Source: an uncultured Clostridia bacterium
Lineage (GTDB): Bacteria; Bacillota; Clostridia; Christensenellales; CAG-314
DNA: 64,000 bases
Direction: 5' to 3'
NCBI GenBank assembly: GCA_944364615.1
Contig: CALVWF010000003.1
Location: forward strand, 177,454 to 241,453
Under the pieces are notes generated by a model. The model saw only the letters and a program-made list of their open reading frames with translations, was not told where the DNA came from and did not search any database. The stretch's first letter is position 1. Each line of letters starts with the position of its first letter. This document shows positions 48,811 through 57,764 of this stretch, in pieces. The position numbers and the translations under genes are program-made.

Positions 48811-51402
48811 ATGGGCTATTCACCAATGATGATGCATTATCTGAAAACAAAAGAACAATACCCGGACTGTATTCTGTTGTACCGTCTGGGCGACTTCTAC
48901 GAAATGTTTTTCGAAGATGCACAAAAAGCAAGCGAAATACTTGATCTCGTACTGACCAAAAGAGATTGCGGAGACAATCAGCGCGCACCCATGTGCGGTG
49001 TGCCTTATCATGCCGTCGACAACTACATTGCCCGTCTTGTGGAGGCGGGACAAAAGGTTGCAGTGTGCGAACAATTGTCCGAGCCTAACGGCAAGACGAT
49101 GGTGGAAAGGGGCGTTTTGCGCGTCATTACGCCGGGCACGGTAATGGAAGGTTCTGCACTGATTGACAAAAAGAACAATTTCATTTGTGCCATTGCAGTT
49201 AAAGACGACGTTATAGGCTGTGCGATATGCGATATTACCACGGGTGAATTTGTGGCACAGCAGTCTGAAGGTATTACCGCTGTAAAGGAAATACAGGAAT
49301 TGCTGGTCGCATACAAGCCCAGCGAAATCATAGCGAATTCCGACGCAATGCCTTTAAACGGTTCTATGGAATGTATCAGGGCAGGATATGTTCCGACGAT
49401 GACGCTTTACAACGACAGTGCATTCGAATTGGCGACGGCGCAGAAAACCGTTGCCAATCAGTACGACGTGCTTACGTTGGACGGATTCGGTATCAAAGGC
49501 AAAAAGTCGGCTATATCCGCCTGCGGCGCTTTGCTGTCTTACATAAACGAAACGCAAAAACGCAAACTTACTCATTTAAAGGCAATCAGAGTGCTTGCGG
49601 AAAAAAACTATATGTCGATAGACGTCAAGACAAGACGTAATCTCGAACTGACGGTATCCAACAACGACAACAAGCGCAAAGGCAGTCTTTTGTGGTTGTT
49701 GGACAAAACGTCCACGAGCATGGGAGCAAGAATGCTCAGCAACTGGATAGACAGACCTTTGCAAAGCCCTAAGGACATCAATCGAAGACTTGAAGGCGTT
49801 GCCGAACTCTATTCCGACTTTATACTGCGTGATTCAATGATAAAATTGCTGTCCACGGTAAAAGATATAGAGCGCATCGCGGGTAAAATTTCCTACAACA
49901 ATCTTACCCCCAGAGACTGCAACGTGTTGCAGGCGTCGTTACAGAATATACCCGAAATCAAAAATACCGTCTCTGCACGTAAGTGCAAAGTTTTGCAGTC
50001 AGTCGTCGCACAGATAGACGATTTTTCCGATCTGTACAACTACCTCGACAAAGCGATTGTACCCAACGCACCGCAGTTGGTAAAAGACGGCGGATATATC
50101 AAAAAGGGTTTTAATGCCGAACTCGATCATCTGATAGATCTTTCCCAGAACGGCAAAAAGATGATAAACGAACTGGAAGAGTACGAACGCAACCGCACCG
50201 GCATAAAAACGCTTAAACTGGGTTACAACCGCGTATTCGGGTACTATTTCGAAATTTCCAATTCCTTTAAAGATCAGGCGCCTGCCGATTTTATCCGCAA
50301 GCAGACGCTGACCAACGGCGAAAGGTACGTAAGTCCGCGTTTGAAAGAACTGGAAGAAGAAATACTGACCGCGGAAGAAAGACGCGACAAACTGGAAAAG
50401 AGTCTGTTCGAAAGCGTCAGAAACAATCTGTTGCAATACATTCCGTCATTACAAAAAGCGTCCATTGCCATTGCGGGCATAGACTGTCTGTGTTCTCTTG
50501 CAAGAGTGGCGGTGCAGAATAATTACGTCAAACCCGTAATCAACACAAAAGACACAAGACTTGTCATAAGCGAAGGCAGACATCCCGTAGTAGAAAGTTT
50601 TCTTAAAGGCGACACGTTTATTACCAACGACACTTTGCTGGACACCGAAGAAAACAGGACAATGGTCATAACAGGACCCAACATGGCAGGCAAAAGCACT
50701 TATATGAGACAAGTGGCTTTGATTACGCTTATGGCACATATAGGCAGTTTTGTGCCCGCCAAAAGCGCGCTTATTCCTATTGTGGACAGAATCTTTACAC
50801 GCGTGGGTGCGTCTGACGACCTTTCGTTCAATCAAAGTACCTTTATGGTGGAAATGGTGGAAGTGGCAAATATTGTCAACAACGCCACGAAAAACAGTCT
50901 GATAATTCTCGACGAAGTGGGACGCGGAACATCTACCTTTGACGGTCTGTCCATTGCCTGGGCGATAATGGAATATGTTTCGGAAAAGATATGCGCAAAG
51001 ACTTTGTTCGCCACTCACTATCACGAACTGACGGAACTCGAAGGTCGTGTGCCCGGCGTGAAAAACTACAAGATAAACGTCAAGGAATACAATGGCTCGG
51101 TAATATTTCTCCACACCATCTCACGCGGCGGAGCCAACAAAAGTTTCGGTATAGAGGTTGCCGCCCTTGCCGGAGTGCCTGTCGCAATATGCGACCGTGC
51201 AAAGCAGATTGTAAAGATGTTGGAAAACAGCGACATCAATTTCCGTCTTGACGACGTGGAGCAGTCGCAATATAAAAAGGAAAATGACCGTGCTCAGCGC
51301 GAAGTCGTTTCAATTTTAAAAGACATCGATATAAACAGATGTTCGCCCATCGAAGCGTTTGACATCTTAAATGATTTGGTTAAAAGGGTAAAAAATGGCT
51401 AA
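48811..51402 (+). CDS. mutS: DNA mismatch repair protein MutS
   Basis: 863 aa. The N-terminal mismatch-binding domain has the Phe-x-Glu reader in YRLGDFYEMFFEDA. Connector, lever and clamp domains follow. The ATPase has Walker A GPNMAGKSTYMRQ and Walker B LIILDEVGRGTSTFDGLSIAWAI, with the helix-turn-helix after it. AAGGAGG precedes the ATG, which directly follows the miaB stop. Confidence 0.97.
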   Translation: MGYSPMMMHYLKTKEQYPDCILLYRLGDFYEMFFEDAQKASEILDLVLTKRDCGDNQRAPMCGVPYHAVDNYIARLVEAGQKVAVCEQLSEPNGKTMVERGVLRVITPGTVMEGSALIDKKNNFICAIAVKDDVIGCAICDITTGEFVAQQSEGITAVKEIQELLVAYKPSEIIANSDAMPLNGSMECIRAGYVPTMTLYNDSAFELATAQKTVANQYDVLTLDGFGIKGKKSAISACGALLSYINETQKRKLTHLKAIRVLAEKNYMSIDVKTRRNLELTVSNNDNKRKGSLLWLLDKTSTSMGARMLSNWIDRPLQSPKDINRRLEGVAELYSDFILRDSMIKLLSTVKDIERIAGKISYNNLTPRDCNVLQASLQNIPEIKNTVSARKCKVLQSVVAQIDDFSDLYNYLDKAIVPNAPQLVKDGGYIKKGFNAELDHLIDLSQNGKKMINELEEYERNRTGIKTLKLGYNRVFGYYFEISNSFKDQAPADFIRKQTLTNGERYVSPRLKELEEEILTAEERRDKLEKSLFESVRNNLLQYIPSLQKASIAIAGIDCLCSLARVAVQNNYVKPVINTKDTRLVISEGRHPVVESFLKGDTFITNDTLLDTEENRTMVITGPNMAGKSTYMRQVALITLMAHIGSFVPAKSALIPIVDRIFTRVGASDDLSFNQSTFMVEMVEVANIVNNATKNSLIILDEVGRGTSTFDGLSIAWAIMEYVSEKICAKTLFATHYHELTELEGRVPGVKNYKINVKEYNGSVIFLHTISRGGANKSFGIEVAALAGVPVAICDRAKQIVKMLENSDINFRLDDVEQSQYKKENDRAQREVVSILKDIDINRCSPIEAFDILNDLVKRVKNG

Positions 51403-53368
51403 AATAAATGTACTTACAAGTGATGTTTACAACAAAATAGCGGCAGGAGAGGTGGTGGAGCGTCCGTGCTCGGTCGTCAAGGAACTGGTGGAGAACAGCA
51501 TTGACGCCGGTGCGTCGCGTATAGAAATAGCCGTCGACGATCGCGGTGCAGGCAGTATTACGGTCAGTGACAACGGCTGCGGCATAGATGAAGAAGATCT
51601 GTCCCTTGCCTTTTTAAAACACGCTACCAGTAAACTGTCCAATGCGGAACAGTTGGACGGCATTGAAACTCTGGGGTTCAGAGGTGAGGCGTTATCGAGT
51701 ATTTCTTCGGTAGCCAAGGTTCAGCTGACTACTAAAACTCCTTTTGCCGATACAGCCGTAACCGTTGAGGTGGAAGAGGGCAGGATTGTTTCCAAAAATT
51801 ACTGCTCTGCCAATACGGGAACAAGCATTACAGTGTCCGACTTGTTTTACAACACTCCTGCACGCAAGAAGTTTTTAAAATCGCCCTCACGCGAAAGCAG
51901 CGAGATCACACAGTATATAGCAAGACTTATTTTGGCAAACGATTTGCTGGAAATTACGTATATTCTCAACGGCAAAGATGTTTACAGGTTCAAGGGCGGC
52001 GGTGCGGAAGAGGCAATTTACTGCGTGTACGGTGCCGACTGTCTTAAAAATTGTCTGCAAATTTGCTCCGAATACAATTCGGTGGTGGTAAAAGGATATG
52101 TCGGAAGCCCCGAATACACGAAGGCGAACAGTACGTATCAGACAATGTCCGTCAACGGCAGATATGTTCGCGACGTTACAATACAGTCTGCCGTAAAGCA
52201 GGCGTTTTCCTCCTATCTGATGACAAGAAGTTACCCGTTTTTCGTGTTGCACATCCAACTGCCTTTTGATCAGGTGGACGTAAACGTGCATCCCAGCAAA
52301 ATGGAAGTGCGTTTCGCGGACAAACACAAGGTATTTACCGCCGTGCATTATCCGATAAAACAGGCTCTTAAAAAATTTACCGAACAGAAGGTGGACAGTA
52401 TTCTTGCGGCAGACAGTCAGTCGGAGCAGGCAACGCCTTTGGAATATGCAAAACCCTCTGTCGTTCAGGCGGATTTTTTTAAAGATCTTGACGGTTTCAA
52501 CGGCGAGACAATGTCGCCCGGTCAACGTGATGCAGTGGATAAGATAGAACAGTCGGACCAAGCGGAGGAACGCGGCAAGGCATTTGACAAATTCGTACAG
52601 CGTATGAGCAATATTTCCGTGGAAGAAATATTGCGTCAACAGACTGCTCATGTAAGCCACAACACGCCCGGTCTTTTGGTTCGTGACGATTCCTCCGAAA
52701 CGACGCGGAAAAACGTTGCTCCTGAGCCTAAGACGGTTTACGTCGATATGGAAGAAGACTTTGTCGCTGAAAAAGAAGAGAAGGAAGCGGAAGAAGATCT
52801 CACATACCGCGGGGTAAGAATACTCGGCATAGCCTTCAATACTTATCTGCTGCTTGAAGTGGGCGAAAATCTGGTAATAATAGATCAGCACGCCGCACAC
52901 GAAAGAGTGTTGTTCGACAAATACATGGCAAACATCGGCAAACTTCCGATGCAGGATCTGATGTTTCCGTATGTATTTACCGTCACCGAACAGGAGGCGG
53001 AGCATATAGAAGAAAATCTTCCGTTGCTGAAAGAGGCGGGATTCGACGTAAAACCTTTCGGCACGAATACATTCCGTATAAGCAGCGTTGCCTCGATGTT
53101 CGTGGACATGAAGTTGGACAAGTTTGTCAGTTTCCTTGTGAGTTCTTTGGGCGAAAAAATCGAAAGCAAACAATTGCTCAAAGAAGCAATAGCCAAAAGA
53201 GCATGCCGACAGGCAATAAAGGCAGGTTACACTCTCAACAATACGGAAATCAGGTACATTGTAAAAGCAATAGTGGATAACAAGGCGTTGCAGTGTCCGC
53301 ACGGTCGTCCAATCACGGTTGTGTTCAGTAAGACGCAACTGGAAAAGATGTTCAAAAGGCTGGTGTAA
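51395..53368 (+). CDS. mutL: DNA mismatch repair protein MutL
   Basis: 657 aa. The N-terminal GHKL ATPase has ELVENSIDAGAS, DNGCGID and LGFRGEALSSI. A variable acidic linker (about 330-475) is followed by the C-terminal endonuclease domain with DQHAAHERVLFD, ACRQAIKAGYTLN and QCPHGRPITVVF. The last acidic residue of the DQHA(x)2E(x)4E motif is Asp instead of the usual Glu. It overlaps mutS by eight bases. Confidence 0.96.
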   Translation: MAKINVLTSDVYNKIAAGEVVERPCSVVKELVENSIDAGASRIEIAVDDRGAGSITVSDNGCGIDEEDLSLAFLKHATSKLSNAEQLDGIETLGFRGEALSSISSVAKVQLTTKTPFADTAVTVEVEEGRIVSKNYCSANTGTSITVSDLFYNTPARKKFLKSPSRESSEITQYIARLILANDLLEITYILNGKDVYRFKGGGAEEAIYCVYGADCLKNCLQICSEYNSVVVKGYVGSPEYTKANSTYQTMSVNGRYVRDVTIQSAVKQAFSSYLMTRSYPFFVLHIQLPFDQVDVNVHPSKMEVRFADKHKVFTAVHYPIKQALKKFTEQKVDSILAADSQSEQATPLEYAKPSVVQADFFKDLDGFNGETMSPGQRDAVDKIEQSDQAEERGKAFDKFVQRMSNISVEEILRQQTAHVSHNTPGLLVRDDSSETTRKNVAPEPKTVYVDMEEDFVAEKEEKEAEEDLTYRGVRILGIAFNTYLLLEVGENLVIIDQHAAHERVLFDKYMANIGKLPMQDLMFPYVFTVTEQEAEHIEENLPLLKEAGFDVKPFGTNTFRISSVASMFVDMKLDKFVSFLVSSLGEKIESKQLLKEAIAKRACRQAIKAGYTLNNTEIRYIVKAIVDNKALQCPHGRPITVVFSKTQLEKMFKRLV

Positions 53369-53372
53369 CGTC

Positions 53373-54275
53373 GTGAAAATACTCGGAATTTTGGGCGCAA
53401 CCGGCGTAGGCAAAAGTGCCGTAGCAGTACAAGTGGCAAAAAAACTCAAATGCGACGTACTGTCAGCCGATTCGATGCAGGTGTACAAAGACATGAACAT
53501 CGGCACGGCAAAAATAACAGCCGCCGAAATGCAGGGAGTGACGCACCATATGCTCGACGTAGTTACCCCTGATGTAAATTTTTCAGCGCAAGACTACTGT
53601 GACGGAGCGTTGCGCAGTACAGACGGTTGTGGCACCATAGTTATGGCGGGAGGTACGGGCTTTTATTTTGACTGTCTGCTTTATCCGCTGGACTTTCAGC
53701 AGGCAGACACAAAAGCACTGCGTGAAAAACTTAACGGCATTTACGCGCGTGAAGGAAAAGAAAAACTGTGGGAAATGCTGAAGGAACAGGATTTGCAAAC
53801 CTACAATACAATTGACCTCAACAATATCAAACGCGTGGTAAGAGCGCTCGAACTGGCTTTGAGCGGTCACAGGAAATCGGAAGGGCAAGGTGGTATACGC
53901 AAATGCGCCTTTGAACACAAACTGTACGTGCTGAATGCTGACAGGCAGTATCTGTATGACAACGCTGACAAACGCATCGACGGGATGATACAAGAAGGTC
54001 TTGTGCAAGAAGTAAGAGATTTGCTTGCAAAATACAATTGCCGACGCAGCACATCGATGCAGGCCATCGGCTACAAAGAAATATTGAATTACATTGACGG
54101 CAACTGTACTCTCAACGAAGCGGTGCAGCAACTCAAACTGAACACAAGGCATTACATCAAGCGTCAACTTACGTATTTTAAAAGAATGAACGCCATTTGG
54201 CTGGATGTTTTGCAGTACGGCACCCCCGAAACAATAGCGCAAGTGATAACGCAAGATTTCCTTGCTTCCTTCTGA
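53373..54275 (+). CDS. miaA: tRNA dimethylallyltransferase MiaA
   Basis: A 300-aa enzyme that adds the dimethylallyl group to A37 of tRNAs reading UNN codons. The P-loop GATGVGKS, DSMQVYKDMNIGTAK, GGTGFYFDCLLYPLDF and a C-terminal RYFKR-like QLTYFKRM are visible. The GTG at 53373 is chosen as the start, since the longer frame upstream lies within mutL. The usual hfq gene after miaA is not present. Confidence 0.95.
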   Translation: MKILGILGATGVGKSAVAVQVAKKLKCDVLSADSMQVYKDMNIGTAKITAAEMQGVTHHMLDVVTPDVNFSAQDYCDGALRSTDGCGTIVMAGGTGFYFDCLLYPLDFQQADTKALREKLNGIYAREGKEKLWEMLKEQDLQTYNTIDLNNIKRVVRALELALSGHRKSEGQGGIRKCAFEHKLYVLNADRQYLYDNADKRIDGMIQEGLVQEVRDLLAKYNCRRSTSMQAIGYKEILNYIDGNCTLNEAVQQLKLNTRHYIKRQLTYFKRMNAIWLDVLQYGTPETIAQVITQDFLASF

Positions 54276-54295
54276 CAGATTGTCTGAAATGATGT

Positions 54296-54325
54296 TTGTT
54301 TTAATAAACCGATTAATTGTATGAT
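54296..54325 (+). promoter_or_regulatory. Candidate promoter of the YnbB-type gene
   Basis: TTGTTT, 18 bases, TATGAT. Its -10 touches the palindrome at 54325-54343, which would cover the start site. Confidence 0.45.
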
Positions 54326-54343
54326 ACTATTACAGTAATAGTA
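54325..54343. repeat. TACTAT-N7-ATAGTA palindrome, copy 6
   Basis: Spacer TACAGTA. The symmetry is almost complete, reading TACTATTAC-A-GTAATAGTA. It ends five bases before the start codon of the next gene, an operator-like position. Confidence 0.8.
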
Positions 54344-54348
54344 TAGGT

Positions 54349-55563
54349 ATGGAAATGAACGAATTGATAAAAACACATATAGAAAAGTGTAGCGCACGCT
54401 TTGCCGAAATAGACGCGGCAGCGTTGCACAATCAGAAAAAGGTACTGGACGCATTCCGCAAAAACAGAGTGGCGTTGAGACACTTTAACGGTACGAGCGG
54501 TTACGGCTACGATGATGAAGGCAGAGACAATCTGGCAAGAGTATTTGCCGATGTTTTTCATACGGAAAAAGCGATAGTAAGTCCTTTGCTCACATCGGGA
54601 ACTCACGCTATAACCGTTGCTTTGTTCGGTCTGGTAAAAAGCGGCGACGTGATACTCAGTATTACGGGAAACCCCTACGATACTTTGCACGGCGTGATCA
54701 ACGGAACAAACGGAAGTCTTGCCGACTACGGGGTAAAATTTTACAGTGTACCGTTGTCTGACGGCAAGATAGATTGCGACAAAGTAACAGAAGCAATAAA
54801 AAAGTATTGCCCGTCCGTAATTTATATTCAGCGTTCCCGCGGTTACGAATGGCGTGACGCGTTTTCAACGGAGGACATATTTAAAGCGGTGCAATGTGTG
54901 CGCTCTGTAACGGATGCATGTATTGCAGTGGACAATTGCTACGGAGAATTTGTCGAAACGTCGGAACCTACCGATGCGGGTGCGGATGTCGTGATAGGCT
55001 CTCTGATAAAAAATCCCGGAGGTTCTATTGCACCCACGGGCGGTTATATTGCGGGCAAAGCGAAATACATTGACAAGATTGCCGGCAGGCTTACCGCTCC
55101 TACGGTGGGAACAGAAGTCGGTTCTTACGCTGCAGGTTACCGTACGTTTTACCAGGGATTGTTTCTTTCTCCTCATGTGGTTGCTCAAAGTCTTAAAACA
55201 GCGGTGTTGTTCAGTTCCGTTCTCGGCTCTTTGGGCTACGACGTCAAACCTTTGCCCGATGAAAAGTTCTATGACATAGTCTGTTCAATCCGATTCGGGG
55301 AAAAACAAAAACTCATCGACTTTGTGCAGGCAATTCAATATGTTTCTCCTGTAGACAGTTATGTCACGCCCGAACCTTGGGCTATGCCCGGTTACGACGA
55401 CGAAGTAATAATGGCAGCCGGATGTTTTGTACAAGGCGCGTCCATCGAACTTAGTTGTGACGGTCCTGTTCGCCCTCCTTATATTGCCTACCTGCAAGGC
55501 GGTATAACATTCGAACACGGAATAATAGCATTGGAAAAAGTTTTGGAAAATTTGAATAAGTAA
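54349..55563 (+). CDS. PLP-dependent enzyme, YnbB / methionine gamma-lyase-like family
   Basis: 404 aa, Cys/Met-metabolism PLP fold, annotated elsewhere as aluminium resistance protein. Visible features: LRHFNGTSGYGYDDEGRDNLARVFADVFHTEKAIVSPLLTSGTHAI at the N terminus, CIAVDNCYGEFVETSEPTDAGADVVIGSLIKNPGG with the PLP Lys in SLIKNPGG, and EPWAMPGYDDEVIMAAGCF. The true substrate is unknown. In B. subtilis ynbB follows miaA-hfq-hflX, and here hflX is nearby on the other strand. The ribosome site is weak and the start could also be ATG 54355. Confidence 0.9.
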   Translation: MEMNELIKTHIEKCSARFAEIDAAALHNQKKVLDAFRKNRVALRHFNGTSGYGYDDEGRDNLARVFADVFHTEKAIVSPLLTSGTHAITVALFGLVKSGDVILSITGNPYDTLHGVINGTNGSLADYGVKFYSVPLSDGKIDCDKVTEAIKKYCPSVIYIQRSRGYEWRDAFSTEDIFKAVQCVRSVTDACIAVDNCYGEFVETSEPTDAGADVVIGSLIKNPGGSIAPTGGYIAGKAKYIDKIAGRLTAPTVGTEVGSYAAGYRTFYQGLFLSPHVVAQSLKTAVLFSSVLGSLGYDVKPLPDEKFYDIVCSIRFGEKQKLIDFVQAIQYVSPVDSYVTPEPWAMPGYDDEVIMAAGCFVQGASIELSCDGPVRPPYIAYLQGGITFEHGIIALEKVLENLNK

Positions 55564-55608
55564 TTTAAGAGCGTCCGCAATATTGCGGACGCTCTTAAAT
55601 TCTATTTT
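55563..55608 (+). terminator. Terminator after the YnbB-type gene (38-bp perfect palindrome)
   Basis: Positions 55563-55600 form a perfect 38-bp palindrome, giving a stem of about 16 bp with an AAUAUU centre. It includes the TAA stop region at its edge. A T-rich tail follows on the plus strand. Confidence 0.8.
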
Positions 55609-55734
55609 GTTGCGGCAACGTATATCCAAGCGATGCGGCGTGCGCGGCCGAGAGAGAATAGGGTTAATGCTTTATTTAAGAAACGCTCAAAGTAAGTACT
55701 TTAATCAATAGACAAAAGCAGTCAATTAAAGCAA

Positions 55735-55760
55735 GAAAAAACGGCATCACGAGATGCCGT
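55735..55760 (-). terminator. Terminator of lexA
   Basis: On the minus strand ACGGCATC/GATGCCGT with a TCGT loop followed by six T residues, just after the lexA stop. Confidence 0.93.
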
Positions 55761-55767
55761 TAAATTT

Positions 55768-56373
55768 TTAAAACTTTTTCAGACAGCCTACGACTTTGCC
55801 GACAATAGCGGGGGCGTCTTCCTCATCAATGACGATGTCGTCCATTGCATCGTTTTCCGGATGAAGTACAAACGGATCGAGACAGCGCAGTCTCTTGACC
55901 GTTGCCTGATCCTGCCAGAGAGCAACGACTATTTCGCCGATGTCGGCATTTTGCTGCCTGTTGACTACAACAAGATCGCCGTCATCTATACCTGCGTTGG
56001 TCATGCTGTCTCCCTGTACGCGCAGCAAAAACAGATCTTTGCCTGAATACAAGTCTTTTGGCAAGGGGTAGTAGTCCTCGATGTTTTCCAAAGCAAGATT
56101 ACCTGTACCTGCACTGATTCTGCCCACAAGAGGGAGAACGTTGGATTGCGCCGACCTGGAAGTCTGTGTAATGCCTATTGCGCGGTTCTTATTGCTACCT
56201 TGAGTAATCAGTCCTTCATCCCGCAGTTTTTCCAGATAGTAGTAGACGGTAGCGGTGGACTTGATGCCGATGTGCTGACCTATTTCTCTGACAGTGGGAG
56301 GGTAGTTGTTCTCTTCGGTAAACTCTTTTATGAAGTCATAGACTTCGTTTATTTTCTGCTGTGATTTTTTCAT
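55768..56373 (-). CDS. lexA: SOS repressor LexA
   Basis: 201 aa. The N-terminal winged helix (1-65; YPPTVREIGQHIGIKSTATVYYYLEKL) binds SOS boxes. The C-terminal S24 self-cleaving domain has the cleavage site Ala-Gly in VGRISAGTGNLALENIEDYY, Ser in GDSMTNAGIDDGDLVVV and Lys in QDQATVKRL. A LexA-type box lies 54 bp upstream, indicating autoregulation. The TATAAT box ends six bases before the ATG with no ribosome site between, so the mRNA may be leaderless. Confidence 0.97.
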   Translation of the reverse strand: MKKSQQKINEVYDFIKEFTEENNYPPTVREIGQHIGIKSTATVYYYLEKLRDEGLITQGSNKNRAIGITQTSRSAQSNVLPLVGRISAGTGNLALENIEDYYPLPKDLYSGKDLFLLRVQGDSMTNAGIDDGDLVVVNRQQNADIGEIVVALWQDQATVKRLRCLDPFVLHPENDAMDDIVIDEEDAPAIVGKVVGCLKKF

Positions 56374-56379
56374 GCTTAA

Positions 56380-56408
56380 ATTATATCACCACACCAATCA
56401 AAAATCAA
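56380..56408 (-). promoter_or_regulatory. lexA promoter
   Basis: Minus strand TTGATT (56408-56403), 17 bases, TATAAT (56385-56380), then six bases to the ATG at 56373. Confidence 0.75.
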
Positions 56409-56426
56409 TAGTTTTAGACAATTTTT

Positions 56427-56440
56427 CAAACAATTGTTCG
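56427..56440 (-). promoter_or_regulatory. LexA binding site (SOS box)
   Basis: Minus strand CGAACAATTGTTTG, matching the Gram-positive consensus CGAAC-N4-GTTYG at all conserved positions. It lies 18 bp upstream of the lexA -35. Confidence 0.85.
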
Positions 56441-56493
56441 AATTTTATAGCGCAAGACTGAATCGCATTCGCTTATTTTTAATAAATAGAGCA

Positions 56494-56512
56494 TACTATT
56501 TTAAACATAGTA
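56494..56512. repeat. TACTAT-N7-ATAGTA palindrome, copy 7
   Basis: Spacer TTTAAAC; the arms extend to CATACTAT/ATAGTATG (56492-56514). It lies just downstream of hflX and 121 bp upstream of lexA. Confidence 0.8.
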
Positions 56513-56525
56513 TGTCAAAAAGCAT

Positions 56526-57764
56526 TCAAACTATTGTAATATAAGCTGAAACGGCAGAAATAAATCTGCGGTCAATGACAGCGTCAATTGATGCGCCCGT
56601 ATCGGTGTAGCGAGCAACAGTATCTGCATTGTATTTATTGAGCGTTGCGAGCACCGTTCCGAGATCGGACATCGGTACATTCAGATGAACTTTCGCGTAC
56701 CGTTGCATCAGGTATTTTTCTATCAGTTGCCACAGAACATCGATGTTTTTACCCGTCAGTGCGGAAATAAACACGGTATCTTCCTGTAATTCGGGTTTTA
56801 CGCCGTTGTAGTTGTCTATTTTGTTGTACACCGTAATCACGGGAGCCGTTACTCCCAATTGGGCAAGCAACTGTCTTGTTACATTGTTGTGCAAGACAAC
56901 GTTTTCGTTTGTTATGTCCGCGACATTGAGTATCACGTCCGCCAACAGTGTTTCGGCAAGAGTGGAGCGAAATGCCTTTACAAGTTGATGGGGAAGATCT
57001 TTTATAAAACCTACCGTATCGGTTATCACTATGTCGATTCCGTTACATTTGACTTTGCGAGTGGTGGTGTCCAGCGTAGCAAAAAGCAGATTGTCCGCAT
57101 AAACGTTGTTTCCGGTAAGCGTATTAAACAGGGTGGATTTGCCTGCATTGGTATAGCCCACAAGGGCGACAGTAAAAATCTCATTGCGCGTACGGCTTTT
57201 TCGAACGGTCTGACGCTGTTTTTCCAACTGTTCGAGTTCGGCATTGAGTTGGTATATTTTGCGACGAATGTTTCTTTTGTCCGTTTCCAACTGCGTTTCA
57301 CCGGGACCGCGAGTTCCTATTCCTCCGCCTTGTCTCGTGTACTCTTTATCCTGTCTGTTGGCAAGCCTGTACGAGAGTTGCGCCAGTTCCACCTGCTTCT
57401 TGCCTTCGGCGCTCTTGGCATGCAAAGCAAAAATGTCCAGTATCAGATCGGTTTTGTCGATGATATTGCAATCAAGTTTCTCGGCGATGTTTCTACGCTG
57501 TATGGCGTTCAGATTGTCGCAAAAAAGTACGGTGTCTACTTCGTTGGTAGCGCAGTAACCGGCTATTTCCTGTAATTTGCCGCTACCTACAAGCGTCGCC
57601 TTGTCGGGCAACTGTTTTTTCTGCACGAATGAGATCTCTATTTTTCCGTTTGCAGTGCGCACGAGTTCGGAAAGTTCAGCCATTTCGTACTGCAAGTCGC
57701 TGTTGTCCTTTTCAAGATAAACGGCAACAACTTTTTCTATTTTTGTTTTAGAATCTTTAATCAA
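56526..57764 (-). CDS. hflX: GTPase HflX
   Basis: A 412-aa ribosome-associated GTPase that splits stalled or hibernating ribosomes. The N-terminal HflX domain contains GSGKLQEI and RRNIAEKLDCNIIDKTDLILDIFALHA. The family hallmark GGGIGTRGPGETQLETDKR and a coiled coil precede the G domain, with G1 GYTNAGKSTLFN, G3 DTVGF and G4 NKID. The start is TTG at 57764 with CGGAG upstream, eight bases inside the end of the recombinase gene. A GTG at 57812 would overlap that gene by 56 bases. Confidence 0.94.
   Translation of the reverse strand: MIKDSKTKIEKVVAVYLEKDNSDLQYEMAELSELVRTANGKIEISFVQKKQLPDKATLVGSGKLQEIAGYCATNEVDTVLFCDNLNAIQRRNIAEKLDCNIIDKTDLILDIFALHAKSAEGKKQVELAQLSYRLANRQDKEYTRQGGGIGTRGPGETQLETDKRNIRRKIYQLNAELEQLEKQRQTVRKSRTRNEIFTVALVGYTNAGKSTLFNTLTGNNVYADNLLFATLDTTTRKVKCNGIDIVITDTVGFIKDLPHQLVKAFRSTLAETLLADVILNVADITNENVVLHNNVTRQLLAQLGVTAPVITVYNKIDNYNGVKPELQEDTVFISALTGKNIDVLWQLIEKYLMQRYAKVHLNVPMSDLGTVLATLNKYNADTVARYTDTGASIDAVIDRRFISAVSAYITIV

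Noticed and set aside
55601..55734. Gene or RNA between the YnbB-type gene and lexA
   Set aside because: Short, no open frame and no strong structure beyond the two flanking terminators.
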